Below are positions 36,136-48,042 of a stretch of 64,000 bases of DNA, one piece after another. Numbering within the stretch: position 1 is the first letter of the stretch; every line of letters begins with the position of its first letter. The stretch comes from Jimgerdemannia flammicorona (taxonomy: Eukaryota > Mucoromycota > Endogonomycetes > Endogonales > Endogonaceae): assembly GCA_003990745.1 (NCBI GenBank), contig RBNI01000009.1, positions 1-64,000 of the forward strand, in the 5' to 3' direction. The notes below the pieces were generated by a model. It was not told the DNA's origin, ran no database searches, and saw nothing but the letters and a program-made list of their open reading frames with translations. The position numbers were made by a program, and so were the translations under genes.

Positions 36136-36964
36136 GAAGAGCACTGGGGGTGCTGAAGTGAGTGTCTGGGCTAGCAAGGGAGAGGGGAAGGACAAGAAGG
36201 AGGCAGGGAAGGACAAGGAGAAGGCTAGTAAGGATCTATTTGCTGATGGTATACTCGAGGTTTGGGAGGAGAACTGGGAGGGCTCCCCTACTCCTACCCC
36301 ACTTATCAGGTGTGGCCCGGCTTCCCGAAACAGGGCAGAAGAAGATGTGCCAATGCGAGGGGCCTAGAGGATACAATTCAGAGTTCTGGAGATAGTGTAT
36401 GGAGGACTAGGGGTGGCGGCTGGTGAGGAGGAACTGGTGGATGTCCTAGAGGTATAGGATGAGTCTGTGAGCACTGGAGCTGACACCACGATATTGGAGG
36501 GAGGGAGGCCAGCAACTTCGGGGGGGAAGGAGGTGGGGAACTTACTTTGGATGTGTTGGATGATGAATAACTTGGTAGCGAAAGAGTTGGGGGAGGTGGA
36601 CTTGTGAGTGATGAGTGATGAGCATTGGGCAGGGATACTGCAGGGGGATGGAGTAATGAAGGCATTGAAGGCAGAAATTCTGGCAGTGTATCTAGAGGAG
36701 GAGGGATATGAGGTGGATAAGGAGAGGGAGGCAGAGATGGCAGTTGTTGCTGGAGAGAGAGTGGAATACTGTTGGAACAAGCATCATAGACTGCAGCTCT
36801 GGCAGGAGGCATGCATAGAATACCGAGAGGAGTTCGAGGAGAAGGCAGATGGAGAGATGAATGAACTGCTGACTGGATTGGAGGCTCAGAGGGCAGAAGA
36901 GGAAGAGGTGGCTGCAGAACACAATCTGGATATGGTGCAGGAGGAGATGAATATAGAGCAGTAG
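36136..36964 (+). pseudogene. L1 ORF1, second part
   Basis: Continues L1 ORF1 after L2 and ends at TAG 36962-36964, with the same acidic helical ending as L2. Confidence 0.7.
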
Positions 36965-36994
36965 AGATCGATTGACAACATACCATATTTCATT

Positions 36995-39900
36995 ATGAAC
37001 AGTACAACTAACATTTTTTCTCTAAATGTGAATGGGTTATGGGGTGCTGCTCGATGTAGAAACATTTTTACTTGGATGAAGAGATTGGAGGCCAATCTCT
37101 TCCTCTTGCAGGATGTTAGGTGTGAGGATGATTCTGATAAGATAGAGTAGATGAAGGAATGGAGAGGTGTGGTGATCTGGAAGGGCAAGGTTGGGATTTT
37201 GATTCGGAAAGGCAGAGGGGAGATACAGGATGTGAGAAGCTGGGGGGAAAGACTAGTCTGGGGTGAGTAGATTCAGGCAGGCTGGGAGCTAGTTACAGTT
37301 GGCTCCTACTACTGTCCTGTAGTACAGAGCGAGCGGATAGATTGGGTGAAAGGTCTGCAGGAGAGTAAGAGCCTTGTAGAGGCTGGGGTGGATATGCTTG
37401 GGAGAGATTTCAATATGGTACGGGATACACTATTGGATAGAATAGATGGAGGATGAGGTGCTGAGAGCAGGAGTAGAGGACTGATGGCATGGGAGGAGGT
37501 CAAAAGGCTAAGTGCGCTAATAGACACTGGTCAGGAGTACTGGGGGAATAAGAGGGTATATACACATTGGGCAGGGGGTCTGGGGATAAGAATCAACTAA
37601 ATTTTGACTGCCAGCTGCTGGGGCCTAGATGTTTGGAAGTCACTAGAGGTAGAATGGTGTCCATGGTTGGATCACTGAGGGCTTTTGGAACAGGAGTGCT
37701 TTGGGGGAAGTGGGGATGGGCCTGGACATTGGCACCTCAATTCCTCTTTGTTAGATGACAAGACCTAGTGGGATGAGTGGGCTAAGGACATTCAGCTGAG
37801 GGTGGAGAATTGGCAGCAGGAGGGTGCCTCAGTTGGGGTTCGGTGGTTGAAGATGAAGAAGATGGCCAAGATTTACTGGAGTGAGGCTGGCAAGGAGGCA
37901 GGGAAGCAGAGGAGGCATCAAGTACATTGAGCTTCTACTAGATTGACTAAGCTCCTGGAGGAGTGGGCGAGAGTGAAGATGTTGGAGGAAGAAGAAGATT
38001 GGAGGTTGATGAGAGCGAAAATGGAGGTTGGGGAACTACAACAGATGCTGTGGGAAGAGGAAGAGGCAAGGGTACAGAGCTTGGCAGCATGGCTCTGCTG
38101 GCAGGATTTGGAGGAAGGGGAGAGGCCTTCCAAGTTTCTTACAAGGGCTCTTAGGGCAAGGCAGGTACAACAATGGTGAGAAGAGGTGTTGGACTCAGAT
38201 GGTATACTGGTGTATGGGGTACAGGACATTCTTGGATTACTGAAGGAGAGATGGAGTGGATTGTGGAGTGAGGAGGAGGGTGGGGCAGATACCGCATCTA
38301 TTGACAGAATATTGGAGGATTGGCACCTGCCACAAGTAGAGAGGCTAGGAGACCTGGTGATGCCTGTACAGAAAAATGAGATCCACCAGATTTTTGCCAT
38401 GACAATGTCAGGTATGGCTCCTAGAGAAGATGGTCTGCCCTGGGACTTTTGGAAGTGAATGGTTGGAGTCCCAGGGGTGATGGGAGAGATGACAGCAATG
38501 TGCGACTTCATTCTATAGACTGGGAGATGGGTGGGAGAGCAGGATCTTGGGCTGGTGATGCTGCTCTATAAAAACAAAAGAAGGCAGGAGGATTGGAAGA
38601 ACTGGCAGCCAATAATGTTGCTAGATATGGACAGAAAGTTGGTGACTAAGGTGGTGGTGGCCAGACTACAGAAGGTGGCCCAGTAAGTCATGAGTGTTGA
38701 GCAGAGGGGATTTGTGGGTGGTCGGCTCATTAAGGATGGTACTGCCTGGATACATGGAGTTATTGAAGGGGCAAGGGCCTGTGGACTGGATGGGCATCTA
38801 GTCTTCTTGGATCAGGAGAAGGCCTATAACCAGGTGCGAAGAGTCTGGCTGGCAAAAGTTTTGGATAGGATGGGGGTTCTATTCCAATTTCAGTCAGCAA
38901 TAATCAGCCTACTGGAAGAGAGTAGGGCTGCACTCATGTGTAATGGTCATAGAGAGGTGGTGTTCCCCTTGGGTAGGGGGGTGCCCCAGGGGGACCCACT
39001 GTCCTCCATTTTGTATGCTCTTTTCCTGGAACCCCTTATGGATAGAATTAGGCGAAGGATAGGAGGACTCTCTATCTTTGGCATAGGATGAAAAGTTGGG
39101 GCCTTTGCAGATGACATGGTGGTTGGTTTGGATTCAATTGCGGATGTTGAAGAGCTTAAGAAGACTGTAGAGTGGTATGAGGAGAACTCTGGAGCGAAGT
39201 TGAATTGGCATAAGTGTGAAACAATGATGCTCAGCAATGGCCTGATGGGAGGGAAGGTCATAGGAACAATTGTCCCCACTGGTGAAGCAGTATGGTACTT
39301 GGGTATCTATTTGTCAGTCTATGGATCAGTTCTGTCCAGGCTTTGGTGGGAGCAGAGGATTGGAATCTGGGAGGAGGCCCTGCAGAGTTGGGGGGGAAGG
39401 CAATTTTCTCTGGCAGGAAGGGTCTCAATTTTGAATGTCTACTGGCTGCTAAAGTTGTGGTACCTGGCATATCATCTAGACTTCCTAGCCTGGGTGGTGA
39501 AGAGATTAGTGAAGACAGCAAAGAGATGGATCTGGGCTGGAGGGCAGAGTCAGATTAGTTGGGAGATCTTGTCCCTACCAGTGGCAAGAGGTGGTCTGGG
39601 GCTAGTTGACTTTCCAAAAAGGTTACACTGCTTGCGGGCATGGTGGCTGAAGAGGGCTATAGAATTGAGAGGAGGTGGTTGGGTTCCTCTACTACAGAAG
39701 ATCTGGGAGAGGTGGTCATTGTCAAGGGGCTCAACTGGCGATCTCCTCTCATTAGTTGGGCTTCAGAACACTAAACAACTACGATATAAAGGATTTTGGT
39801 AGGGGATAGCAGAGGGGGTGCACTGTATTGGAATTTGTTGGCAGGGAAATGAAGGAGAGGAGGATTGAGACCTGGCGATGTAGAGATAGGATTGCATACT

Positions 39901-40651
39901 GCTGAGTGGTATTCCTTTAATTGAGTTTGACATTAGTGATGGAATGGAATGCCAAAGGAGACCAGGCTAGGATCTGTGGCCTAGCAGTTGGCAAGGAGTT
40001 GGAATTGGCGAAGAGTGGAACTGGCATGGTGTCTGGATCTGGAGTGCTGCAGTGCGAAAGTAGATACTGCCAAAGTACTGAGTGGTCTGGTGACATATAC
40101 TGCAGAGGAATGTTATGCTCAACTTTTGCTCAGAACACCTTATAGTAGGGGGTTGCTTCGAATGTGAGGAGTGCCACAATGTAGGGCAGGAGGGGGGTTG
40201 TATACAGATACCTGAACATTGGCTTGGAGAGTGTAAGGTGTTGGGGGACTTTTGGCAGACAATTGGGGAATGCTTGGAGGTATGATGTAGGAGAGATGAA
40301 GTATGGGGGAGGTGGAAGGACTTGAGGGATAGATTGGTAGGAGGGATAAGGAAGGAGTAGATTACTTTGAGCTGGGCATTAGCTATTTGGATAGGGCTGG
40401 CCAGTCACTGGCTATTTATTTTTGAGGACAGGAGTAGACAGGGCTTGAGGGACCGGTTGTTGTAGTGGTGTGGGCTTATGGAAGATATCTTAACAGGCTG
40501 GTGGCTTGGTTGGGGGCTGCAGAGTGGTCAGAGATGCTGCTTAGTAGAGAAAATTTGTGGACAGAGTGGGGGGAGAGTGGGTATAGTTGGTGAAAGGGTG
40601 ATCTTTATCCATAAGGGGGTAGAGAGGAGCCCCCCTATGGGGATTGTGTAG
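36995..40651 (+). pseudogene. L1 ORF2: endonuclease and reverse transcriptase, degenerate
   Basis: ATG at 36995 and final TAG at 40649-40651: the same 1219-codon span as L2. Motifs present include LLQDVRCED, RDFNMV (GDFN altered), FLDQEKAYNQVRRVWL (a D-to-N change in the first RT aspartate block), RGVPQGDPLSSILY and FADDMVV. It has more stops than L2, as expected for the older insertion. Confidence 0.8.
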
Positions 40652-40794
40652 TGAGTGGTGATGATGTATACTTATTTATAGACTGGTAATAAAGGCAGAG
40701 TCCAAGTGACTATAAAAGAATTCTCAGAGGTATTTGTAGTAGGGTGAGGAAGTATCTTGAAGTGGAATTGAATTGTAAACTACTGCTATCAAGT

Positions 40795-42839
40795 TATAAG
40801 AGGGTTATTTGTTAGGGTAACTATTACATAGTTCTAGAAGAGTTTTCTGGAAGTTCTGGAAGACCATTTTCTTAAGATTAAGATCAATTTTATATAGAGT
40901 ATATCCTCTATACTTATTGATTTTAAGATTGGGTTGACATCTCAACCAAAGTCCTTATTTGGACTATTTCTGGATGTTCAGAATTTTCTATATTTCAGGA
41001 AGTTCAAGAAACTAAGACCAGCTTAGTTGAATTGGCATATTACTGTAGACAATACCCAATTAGGAAATTTCATGATGAAGTTAGGAGTAGGACCTAATGG
41101 AGAGCAGATTTACTTAAGAGTAGTTTGTGGGTTATTAAATAGGTTTATTTGCTATTTATGATATTGCTATACTAGAAGTAGTTGTAAGAAGAGATATTGT
41201 GGGAAAGTATTCAGGAATGTTCTTATATATTTGAGTCTGTCATTCTGAAGTCTGGGGGAGGGGGTATTTATACTAGTGAGGGGCTATCTGGACTATACTG
41301 GATATGGATATAGTACTTAGTACTTTGCTAAGTCAGAATATAGTCATATAGTATAAGTATGATCTGACATATCAAGAGATCATCTGATTGCTGAGTCAGT
41401 TCACAGTCATATCATACAAGACTAATCTAACTATACTATGACTGCTAAGCTATCTATAGATTTAGATGCTATCTGGGTAGTCTTCAATAATATTACTATC
41501 AATGAAGTAGTCATCTAGAAAGAGTTGTTCACAGATTAATTTTTTTTGTTTGCTGAGGTAATAATATATTGAGACTTTGTCACCATTCTATAGAATAGTA
41601 TCATCTGTCTCATATACTGGATAAGGTATTAGTAGGCAAAGGAGGGATACATCATCTTCACTTTCATTGGATTTGCTATCTGTATATCTTCTATAAGTTA
41701 CAGCACTATGAGTTGCTGGGTTGTAGTAAGCTGGTGGCTGTGATTTATATTACTCATACTCAGATAGTAGAGTTGTTGATTCAATCTTAAGAGTTGTTTA
41801 GAGGTACAAGTTATATTCTCCAGTCTCTTTATTATAGTTGAAGTAATTAGAAGTGAATGTGGATTAGTACTTATGCCAGTGGTCATTGTCTCAATAAGTC
41901 TCATATATAGTTATGAACTATTGTAAGTTCATTGGTAAGGTTGGCGGAGTGATCAGGGTTGGTAGAGATCTTTGGCTAGAGGTCATGTTAGTATCAGAGG
42001 AATCATTGTCTTCTGCTTCATCTTTATCAAATCAGATTATATTATAGATGTTCTTTATGGTATATCTGACTTGAGGCATTTGCAGGATATAGTCATTGGG
42101 GTGCAGAAAGGTTCTCTCTGTAGTCTGAATATACTCAAGATACTTATAGTTAAGTTCTTGTATCATATCATCTATTTGGCCATAGGATAGAGTAGTGACC
42201 ATTTCAGTAGTAGTAACTCAGAGGCAGAAAATAACAGTGCTATACTTGTAGAAGAGTTCTTGATGTTTGTGAGCAATGAGTTTCTGGTGTTGAGACATCT
42301 GAGTAATATCTATATTATGGTAGTATTTGACTATGTCTTTTAGGAGGCAGCCAATCTGGTAGTAGCTTGAGATTTATCTGATTTGGTGGACCTTGCTAAG
42401 CATGTTCAGGGCATTCTATCAGGCTTCTATGAAGTAGAGGGGTGCTAAGCTATGGATATTCATAAGGAGCAGAGGGAGTGTAGCTTAGTTAGTAATGGTA
42501 TTCCAAATGTCAGTACAGATACAGTTATAGATCTCAGTGGTCATGTTTGTGTATATTCAGGAGTTAGAGTTGTTTATTTGGTTTTTTTTAGTTCTCTGTT
42601 TCAATATGTCTCAGTACTTAGTATATATGCATTTGGTCTTGATTGATAAGATTCTGTTTGTATGAATCTTGTATTCTGTGACTTTGAGTTGACTCAGCTT
42701 TAAGTGCTGTGACTTTGGTTTAACTCAGCTTTATGATCTTACAGGTGATTTCCAGATTTGTTCAGGGGTCATGTGTAATTTCAGTGGCTTGTTCAAAGGG
42801 CAATGTGTGATTTAGTGGCTTGAAGGTTGTATGCTTACA
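40795..42839 (-). repeat. Element B right LTR (its 5' LTR)
   Basis: About 2045 bases, reverse complement of the A LTR. Starts TATAAGAGGG (consensus TGTAAGAGGG), ends GCTTACA. It carries the embedded reading frame on the minus strand (about 42552 to 41440), heavily decayed but collinear. The B leader with its primer-binding site lies just outside, at 40770-40794. Confidence 0.85.
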
Positions 42840-45600
42840 AGCAATACCAAGCCTATCTATCAGAAAGTCAGACCTATATTATCTGTCTACAGAGAATGGC
42901 TATAAGCAGAACTCAAGGAAATAGAAGAAGCCAGAATCATCAAACAAGCTATCAGCTCCTGAGCTTTACCTATTATCCTCACCCCAAAGAAAAGAAGTAA
43001 GCTTAGAGAGTTTACCTTAAGACTTTATATTAATTATAGGAAACTCAATATAATCACCAATAGCCCTTGCCAAATATTCAAGAAATCCTTACCACTCTTA
43101 GAAGTAAAGCCAAATACTATACCACCTTGGATCTGTTCTCAGGCTTCTATCAGATTGGTCTCACTCAAGATGTCAGTGAGAAATCAGCTTTTATTATATC
43201 TGATACTACCTATATCTACCTGTGAATATCATTTAGAATATGTAATACCTCAGTAAGCTTTCAGTAAATAATGAATAGAGTCTTCAGCAATGAGATTGGA
43301 AAATAGCTCTTTGTCTATATTAATGATGTAATCATCTTTAGCAATACTGCATGGAAATATGTCAACTACATACAGCTAGCTCTCAAGAAGCTCAAGGAGT
43401 ATGGTCTCTACATCAAGTCCAAGAAGTGTAAGTTTGTAGCTCAGGAAATCACCTACCTAGAACACATCATCAATCAGACCAGAATTCACATGGACCCTAT
43501 AAAAATTGAGGCTATTGCAGCCTACCCAAGACTCAGAATAACTATAGAAGTCTATGCCTTCCTTGGACTAGCCTCTTACTACAGAAGATTCATCAAAGAA
43601 TACTCCAACATCATAGCATCTATCTATGAGCTACTGAAGAAGGAAACCAAATTTGAATGGACTAAAGAATACTAAGAAATTTTCAATGAACTCAAGACCA
43701 GGTTAACCCAAGCATCCATCCTCAGAAGACCAGATTGGAACCTAGAGTTCATCTTGTAGACAGATGCAAGTACTATAGGACTTAGAGTAGTTCTAGCTCA
43801 GAAAAAAGATGGACATGAATATGTCATCTTCTATGTAAGCCAAGGTACCTGTAGAGTAGAACAGAACTATAAGTTATACAAGCTTGAATGCTTAGCAGTA
43901 GTTTGGACAGTAGACAAGTTCCACTACTATCTAGCTGAAAAACACTTCACTATTCAAACAGACCATTCCACTCTTGTCTGACTATTCCACACTCTGAACT
44001 CTAAAGAAATATATGCCAGATAGATCTATAGGCTATAAGAGTATAACTGTACTATCAAGCACTGCTCAGGAAGAACTAATGCCAATGCTGATATACTCTC
44101 AAGAATATCCCAAAACACTCTCATCAAGACTATTCAACATGAATAAGAAGCTATACTATAGATTAATCAGCTATCTTGGACAGCAGAAGATACTCAACCA
44201 CCTCAAACCCTAGACTATTACTATCATCAACTGGACTTAGAAACAGTTTGAACTAGACAATACTATACTCAGAAAAGGAGGAGAGCTTATAATATCTGAA
44301 TATAAGAAGTATCAAGTAATGAAGGAAGTACATAAATAAGGATACCTAAAAGGAATCAATACATACAATAAGGTAAGAAGAACTATGTGGTAGCCTAAGA
44401 TAGAAGAAGATCTATGCCAATTTGTCAAAGAGTGTAACAAGTGCCAAAAACAGAAATAAGATCAGCAAGACTAGGTATCCAGGTCATCAAGAATTGAGCC
44501 TATCCCCTTCCACTATATTACAATAGATATCATTAGACTACTATCAGTGATACTATCAGAAAACTACTATATTATAGTTATTGTAGACCTCTTTACTAAA
44601 TAGATAGAAGCAGGAGTATTACAAGTCAATGTCCTCTCTATAGTCAACTTCCTGCACTAAGAAATCATCTGCTACTACAAGATACTAAAGCAAATTACTA
44701 CAGACTATAGTATAGAATTTATCAATAGATTCTATGAGATAATGTATCAGAAATACAAGATTTAGCATATCAAGACTACCACATATTACTCTCAAGGGAA
44801 TGGATAGACAGAGAGAACCAACAAAACTCTCAAGAACATCCTGGCAAAGATCTTAGATGTATATGACAATTGGGATAACTACCTCCCAACTATCTTCTCT
44901 GTCTTATGAGATATATGATCATAGAGTATATACTTTATTCCAAAAGAACTACTCTTTAGAGAAAAATATTCCAATGGAACCTCAGTCATAAATCTAGACC
45001 TAACTTGGAGATGGGTTGACTCAGAAATCCAGAGACTATACCAAATTAGAAAGAAGGCTGAAGATTATATCATCAAGTCACAAGTACTGATAAAAAAGAA
45101 TGTATAAAAGAAATACAAGACCCTAGAACTCATCCAAATCAGAGAAAAGATCCTACTGTATTAAAATATAGTAGAAGTCTCATAGTTGTAAAAACTAGAG
45201 CCCAAATGAGAAAGACTCTTCTATATACAAGATATCAAGAAAACTATCTTCTGGCTTAGAAAACTCTCAGAGACCATACTATCTACCATAGTATATAGGA
45301 ATAGACTCAAGAAGTACTATGAACCTATACAAGAGAAGCAAAATGTGATGACTACCTGCAAGGTTCTAGTCTGTGAATTATAACAGTATGTCTCATAATC
45401 AGTAGATAATCTGTCTGGACCATTCTCTAAGAGATATAGTACCAGCAACTACTCATTCATGAGACTTTCAAAGCTAGAGGAGTTCGAACTATCAACTGAT
45501 TAATCAAGATTAGAATCAGGCCCTTGCTCTATATGAAGAGAGTGACTCTTTACCATTATACCAAAATATATAGAGAAGATACTAGCCTATAAATACTACT
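42840..45600 (+). pseudogene. O RT, RNase H and integrase, after the B insertion
   Basis: Continues the O frame as NTKPIYQKVRPILSVYREW. RT spans about 42850-43650, with ALPIILTPKKRSKL, FVYINDVIIF (YIDD altered to YIND) and AFLGLASYYRRFIKEYSN. RNase H has TDASTIGLRVVLAQKKDG (about 43760) and IQTDHSTLV. Integrase follows with CNKCQKQK (about 44430), ITIDIIRL, VDLFTK, ITTDYSIEFINRFYEIMY and QGNGxTERTNKTLK. Many stops and shifts. No chromodomain could be read between about 45100 and the LTR. Confidence 0.8.
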
Positions 45601-45610
45601 TTTTGACCAA

Positions 45611-47162
45611 TGATATCAGCATAGGAGATAGCCTTTCCTTATAAGCCACCAGATTAGAGCACAAGAAGATCATATGACATAACTCATCCAGGTTACAAGA
45701 TGAGCAATAATGATCAACTGTGAGTCATTGGGACCATAAGACAGACATCTCAAGAAATATAAAAGAAGGATCAAGAAACCACAGTAGTAGTAACTCAACA
45801 AGACCTACTAATTCTGAAATAGCTCAAAGACTTACTATAAACAAAATATCTACTGCTTACTAAACCTCAAGGTCAAGAAACCACCAAGGCCCCTCAGTCC
45901 AGAAAAGGATATTCTAAGACATCTGAAGAGCCATAAGGACCTATACCACAAGGACTCCTAGTGTCAACCTGAGTACTAGTGGCCTTTATCATTATATCCT
46001 CTACTACTATAAGATGAAAATAAGAATCACTATTACTACCAAATATCTCCAGATATAGTAAGAATATAAAATAAGAAACCTCCTCTACTGGGAATTCCCT
46101 CAAGCCAACCCTTAAGAGCTACAAGATATCACTCCTATATATATATATGAAATAAGAATAGCCAAGAAGATTTATCAGATCTTCAGACATATACTATAAT
46201 TGATCTCTAACTTAGAGTATACTAGAGTCTCAAACTTCAGAGATCTGTCAGTCTGCCATATCAATATACTAGAAGCCATGGTGGCTACAGAAGCCCAGTC
46301 CACTATTACTCTCAATAGTGATGAGATAGAAGAGTTCTGGTATTCCATTCTCCAGAACAACTCAGATCAATTTCTACAAGAATTGATCTCAGTATTCTAA
46401 GACCCAAGTATCCAGATTAGACCTCTCCAAGACCTCATATTTGTCCCTTATTTTGTAGAAGAGGACCTTATAGACTAGAGAGCCCCTGATCTCCTTGCTC
46501 TCTCTACTGTCAAATATGATGATATTATCAGCAATGACATCACCCCATATGATGAAACATATGAAATGAATGAAATATTCACAGACCTCATCTCTTTTGA
46601 GAACAGTAACAAGAATGAAGCCTCCATAGTTCTAAACTTTCTGCTCTGATCTTGGTGATACCAAATTCTGCCAGTATCCTTTTCCTATATATGTAATAGT
46701 TAATCCTTTTACTGACATTCTGATCTTGTGTGACTCAGAATTCTTCTAGCATTCTTTTCCTATATTACTAAATTCTATCAGTACTCTGAACTTATGTAAC
46801 TATCTATACTAATACTGGAATCTGTACTGACAACTATAGTTTTCTATATTCTAGTATTTTATTTAGTTATTAAAATTTATATTTAGCTTTATATCTTAGC
46901 AACTATTGAATTATATTTTGTATAAATACCCCTCTTATTTTCTTTAAAATAAAGTCAGTTTCTCTCAGTATAATATACACAATTCTTTGTAAGTAATCTA
47001 AAGAGATAACAAGACAGTTTAAAGATAAGAAGTTTGAGGACTATAAGATCTTAGAAAGATACTCCAATAAGAACCTGCTTATAACAAACTTGAGTTAGTC
47101 TAAGAGATATATCTTGAAGAGAATCTAACATATTTGAAGGACTCAGTGACTATTATATAACA
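45611..47162 (+). repeat. 3' LTR of element O
   Basis: 1552 bases, matching 4843-6390. TATAAATA at 46921-46928. Confidence 0.8.
45846..46649 (+). pseudogene. LTR-embedded reading frame of element O (3' copy)
   Basis: The same 268-codon span and offset (235 bases) as in the 5' LTR. The start codon is now ATA and the last stop is TGA in place of TAA. Segments such as NLEYTRVSNFRDLS and VEEDLID are shared. Internal stops differ between copies. No indel separates the two over 804 bases. Confidence 0.6.
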
Positions 47163-47539
47163 ATATATAACTAATATTATTATTCAATTACTTAAAGAAA
47201 ACCATATAATACTGATGATAAAATTTGCAAGTGAATTAATTATGATTTAGAGCAGTATAAATTACCCATATAGGGCTATCTACTCAGAAAGATAGTATTA
47301 TTCTTATATGGGAGTCATATTAATCTTCTTTATATTATTCTAATTTTTTCAAGTATCAATAGTCTCAAAGAACTTAATGATAGTATGAATTACTATAGTA
47401 TTGAATATATATAAGATCAATAGAAGAATAAATGCCAAACTGATCTTGATAAAAATTGAAAAAAAAATCAATTAAATATTTCAAGATTAGTCAGAGATAA
47501 ATATTTTAACAAAATAATAATTTTAAGCATTTTAAGCAT

Positions 47540-47870
47540 ATATCACATACTGCCAAGAAATAGTTCAAAAAACACATACTTCATCTTTTAAACTGATCAG
47601 TACAATTATCCAATCTTAATCTTATTGAGTATTTATAGATATATATGTATCAAGAGATAGCTCAATATATACATGTATAAGGAATATCTAAAGGAAATAT
47701 ATGAACTCTGAGATAGAATAAAGAATAAATGAAATACTATTCTGAATGATATTTATAAGAATTTAGTTAAGAGTATACTGAGATATATCTAAATAGTATA
47801 TAAAGCAAAAGAGAGCTATATGAAATACTAAAATATTTATAAAATATCTATAGTTATAAAACTAAACCAA
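47540..47870 (+). pseudogene. Tc1-type transposase, carboxy-terminal fragment
   Basis: One frame reads HTAKKxFKKHILHLLNxSVQ, then LSNLNLIEYL, the decayed form of the SPDLNPIE(N/H)LW motif that holds the last catalytic acidic residue of Tc1 enzymes. The match continues through the YMNSEIE-like tail. Stops sit where tryptophan is expected. The Tc1 right inverted repeat follows. Confidence 0.65.
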
Positions 47871-48042
47871 TAAATTTTTTTCTAAAAAATTTCTTTTTAA
47901 GGTTAAATAAATCTTAATTTAACTAAATTTAGTATCTTAGATATCTCTGATATAGATATATTTATTTATATAAGATATTTATATTTAAAATAATTAAAAT
48001 ATAAAATTTAATAAAACATTAATTTAGTTTTGAAACATACTA
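47845..48042 (-). repeat. Right terminal inverted repeat of the Tc1-like element
   Basis: Inverted match to 3508-3715. TA follows at 48043-48044. Confidence 0.75.

Larger units (their letters stand above)
28972..40715 (+). mobile_element. LINE L1, split by a second copy of itself
   Basis: A non-LTR retrotransposon flanked by the 15-base direct repeat AAGAATTCTCAGAGG (28957-28971 and 40716-40730). It has two open frames and ends GTGACTATAAAA. Its own sequence is 28972-30239 plus 36136-40715, about 5.85 kb. L2 fills the gap. The base composition is purine- and GC-rich, in sharp contrast to B around it. Confidence 0.9.
9820..42839 (-). mobile_element. Gypsy/chromovirus element B, inverted, carrying A and the LINEs
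   Basis: Minus-strand element of the same family as A. Its left LTR is split by A (9820-11113 and 21772-22511; 21767-21771 is A's target duplication). The internal region is 22512-28956 plus 40731-40794, and its right LTR is 40795-42839. Flanking duplications are AGTAA (9815-9819) and AGCAA (42840-42844), with one C/T difference. L1 is inserted near the start of the internal region. Decay is heavier than in A. Confidence 0.85.
4843..47162 (+). mobile_element. Gypsy-type LTR retrotransposon O, interrupted by element B
   Basis: LTRs at 4843-6390 and 45611-47162 (1548 and 1552 bases) are direct repeats. Internal parts in order on the plus strand: gag, a CCHC knuckle, protease, dUTPase, then after the B insertion RT, RNase H and integrase. 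The junction at 9815-9819/42840-42844 (AGTAA/AGCAA) rejoins the protein as ...VDTSNTKPIYQ.... The element is very AT-rich with stops throughout. A clear five-base duplication around O itself could not be read (AATAA on the left, ATATA on the right). No chromodomain was seen after the integrase. Confidence 0.85.
3508..48042 (+). mobile_element. Degenerate Tc1/mariner-like element, split by a 42-kb insertion
   Basis: The outermost layer of the nest. The left end (TA then CAGTGTATTCCAAAACTGA) and the reverse complement of the right end (TA then TAGTATGTTTCAAAACTAA) are matching terminal inverted repeats that continue for about 200 bases. A TA dinucleotide lies outside each end, as expected for Tc1/mariner target duplication. 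Between them, on the plus strand, are two pieces of a Tc1-type transposase: the middle part at about 4410-4690 and the carboxy-terminal part at about 47540-47870. Element O (4843-47162) separates them. The sequence is extremely AT-rich with many stops, so it is long dead. Without its insertions the element would be roughly 2.2 kb, including the retroposon-like stretch at 3718-4200. Confidence 0.75.

Noticed and set aside
28972..40715. Tandem array of three LINE copies
   Set aside because: The first and third parts are complementary halves of one element, and the 17-base duplication at their edges shows nesting.
4838..47167. Five-base target duplication of element O
   Set aside because: Flanks read AATAA and ATATA; they do not match well enough, probably through decay.
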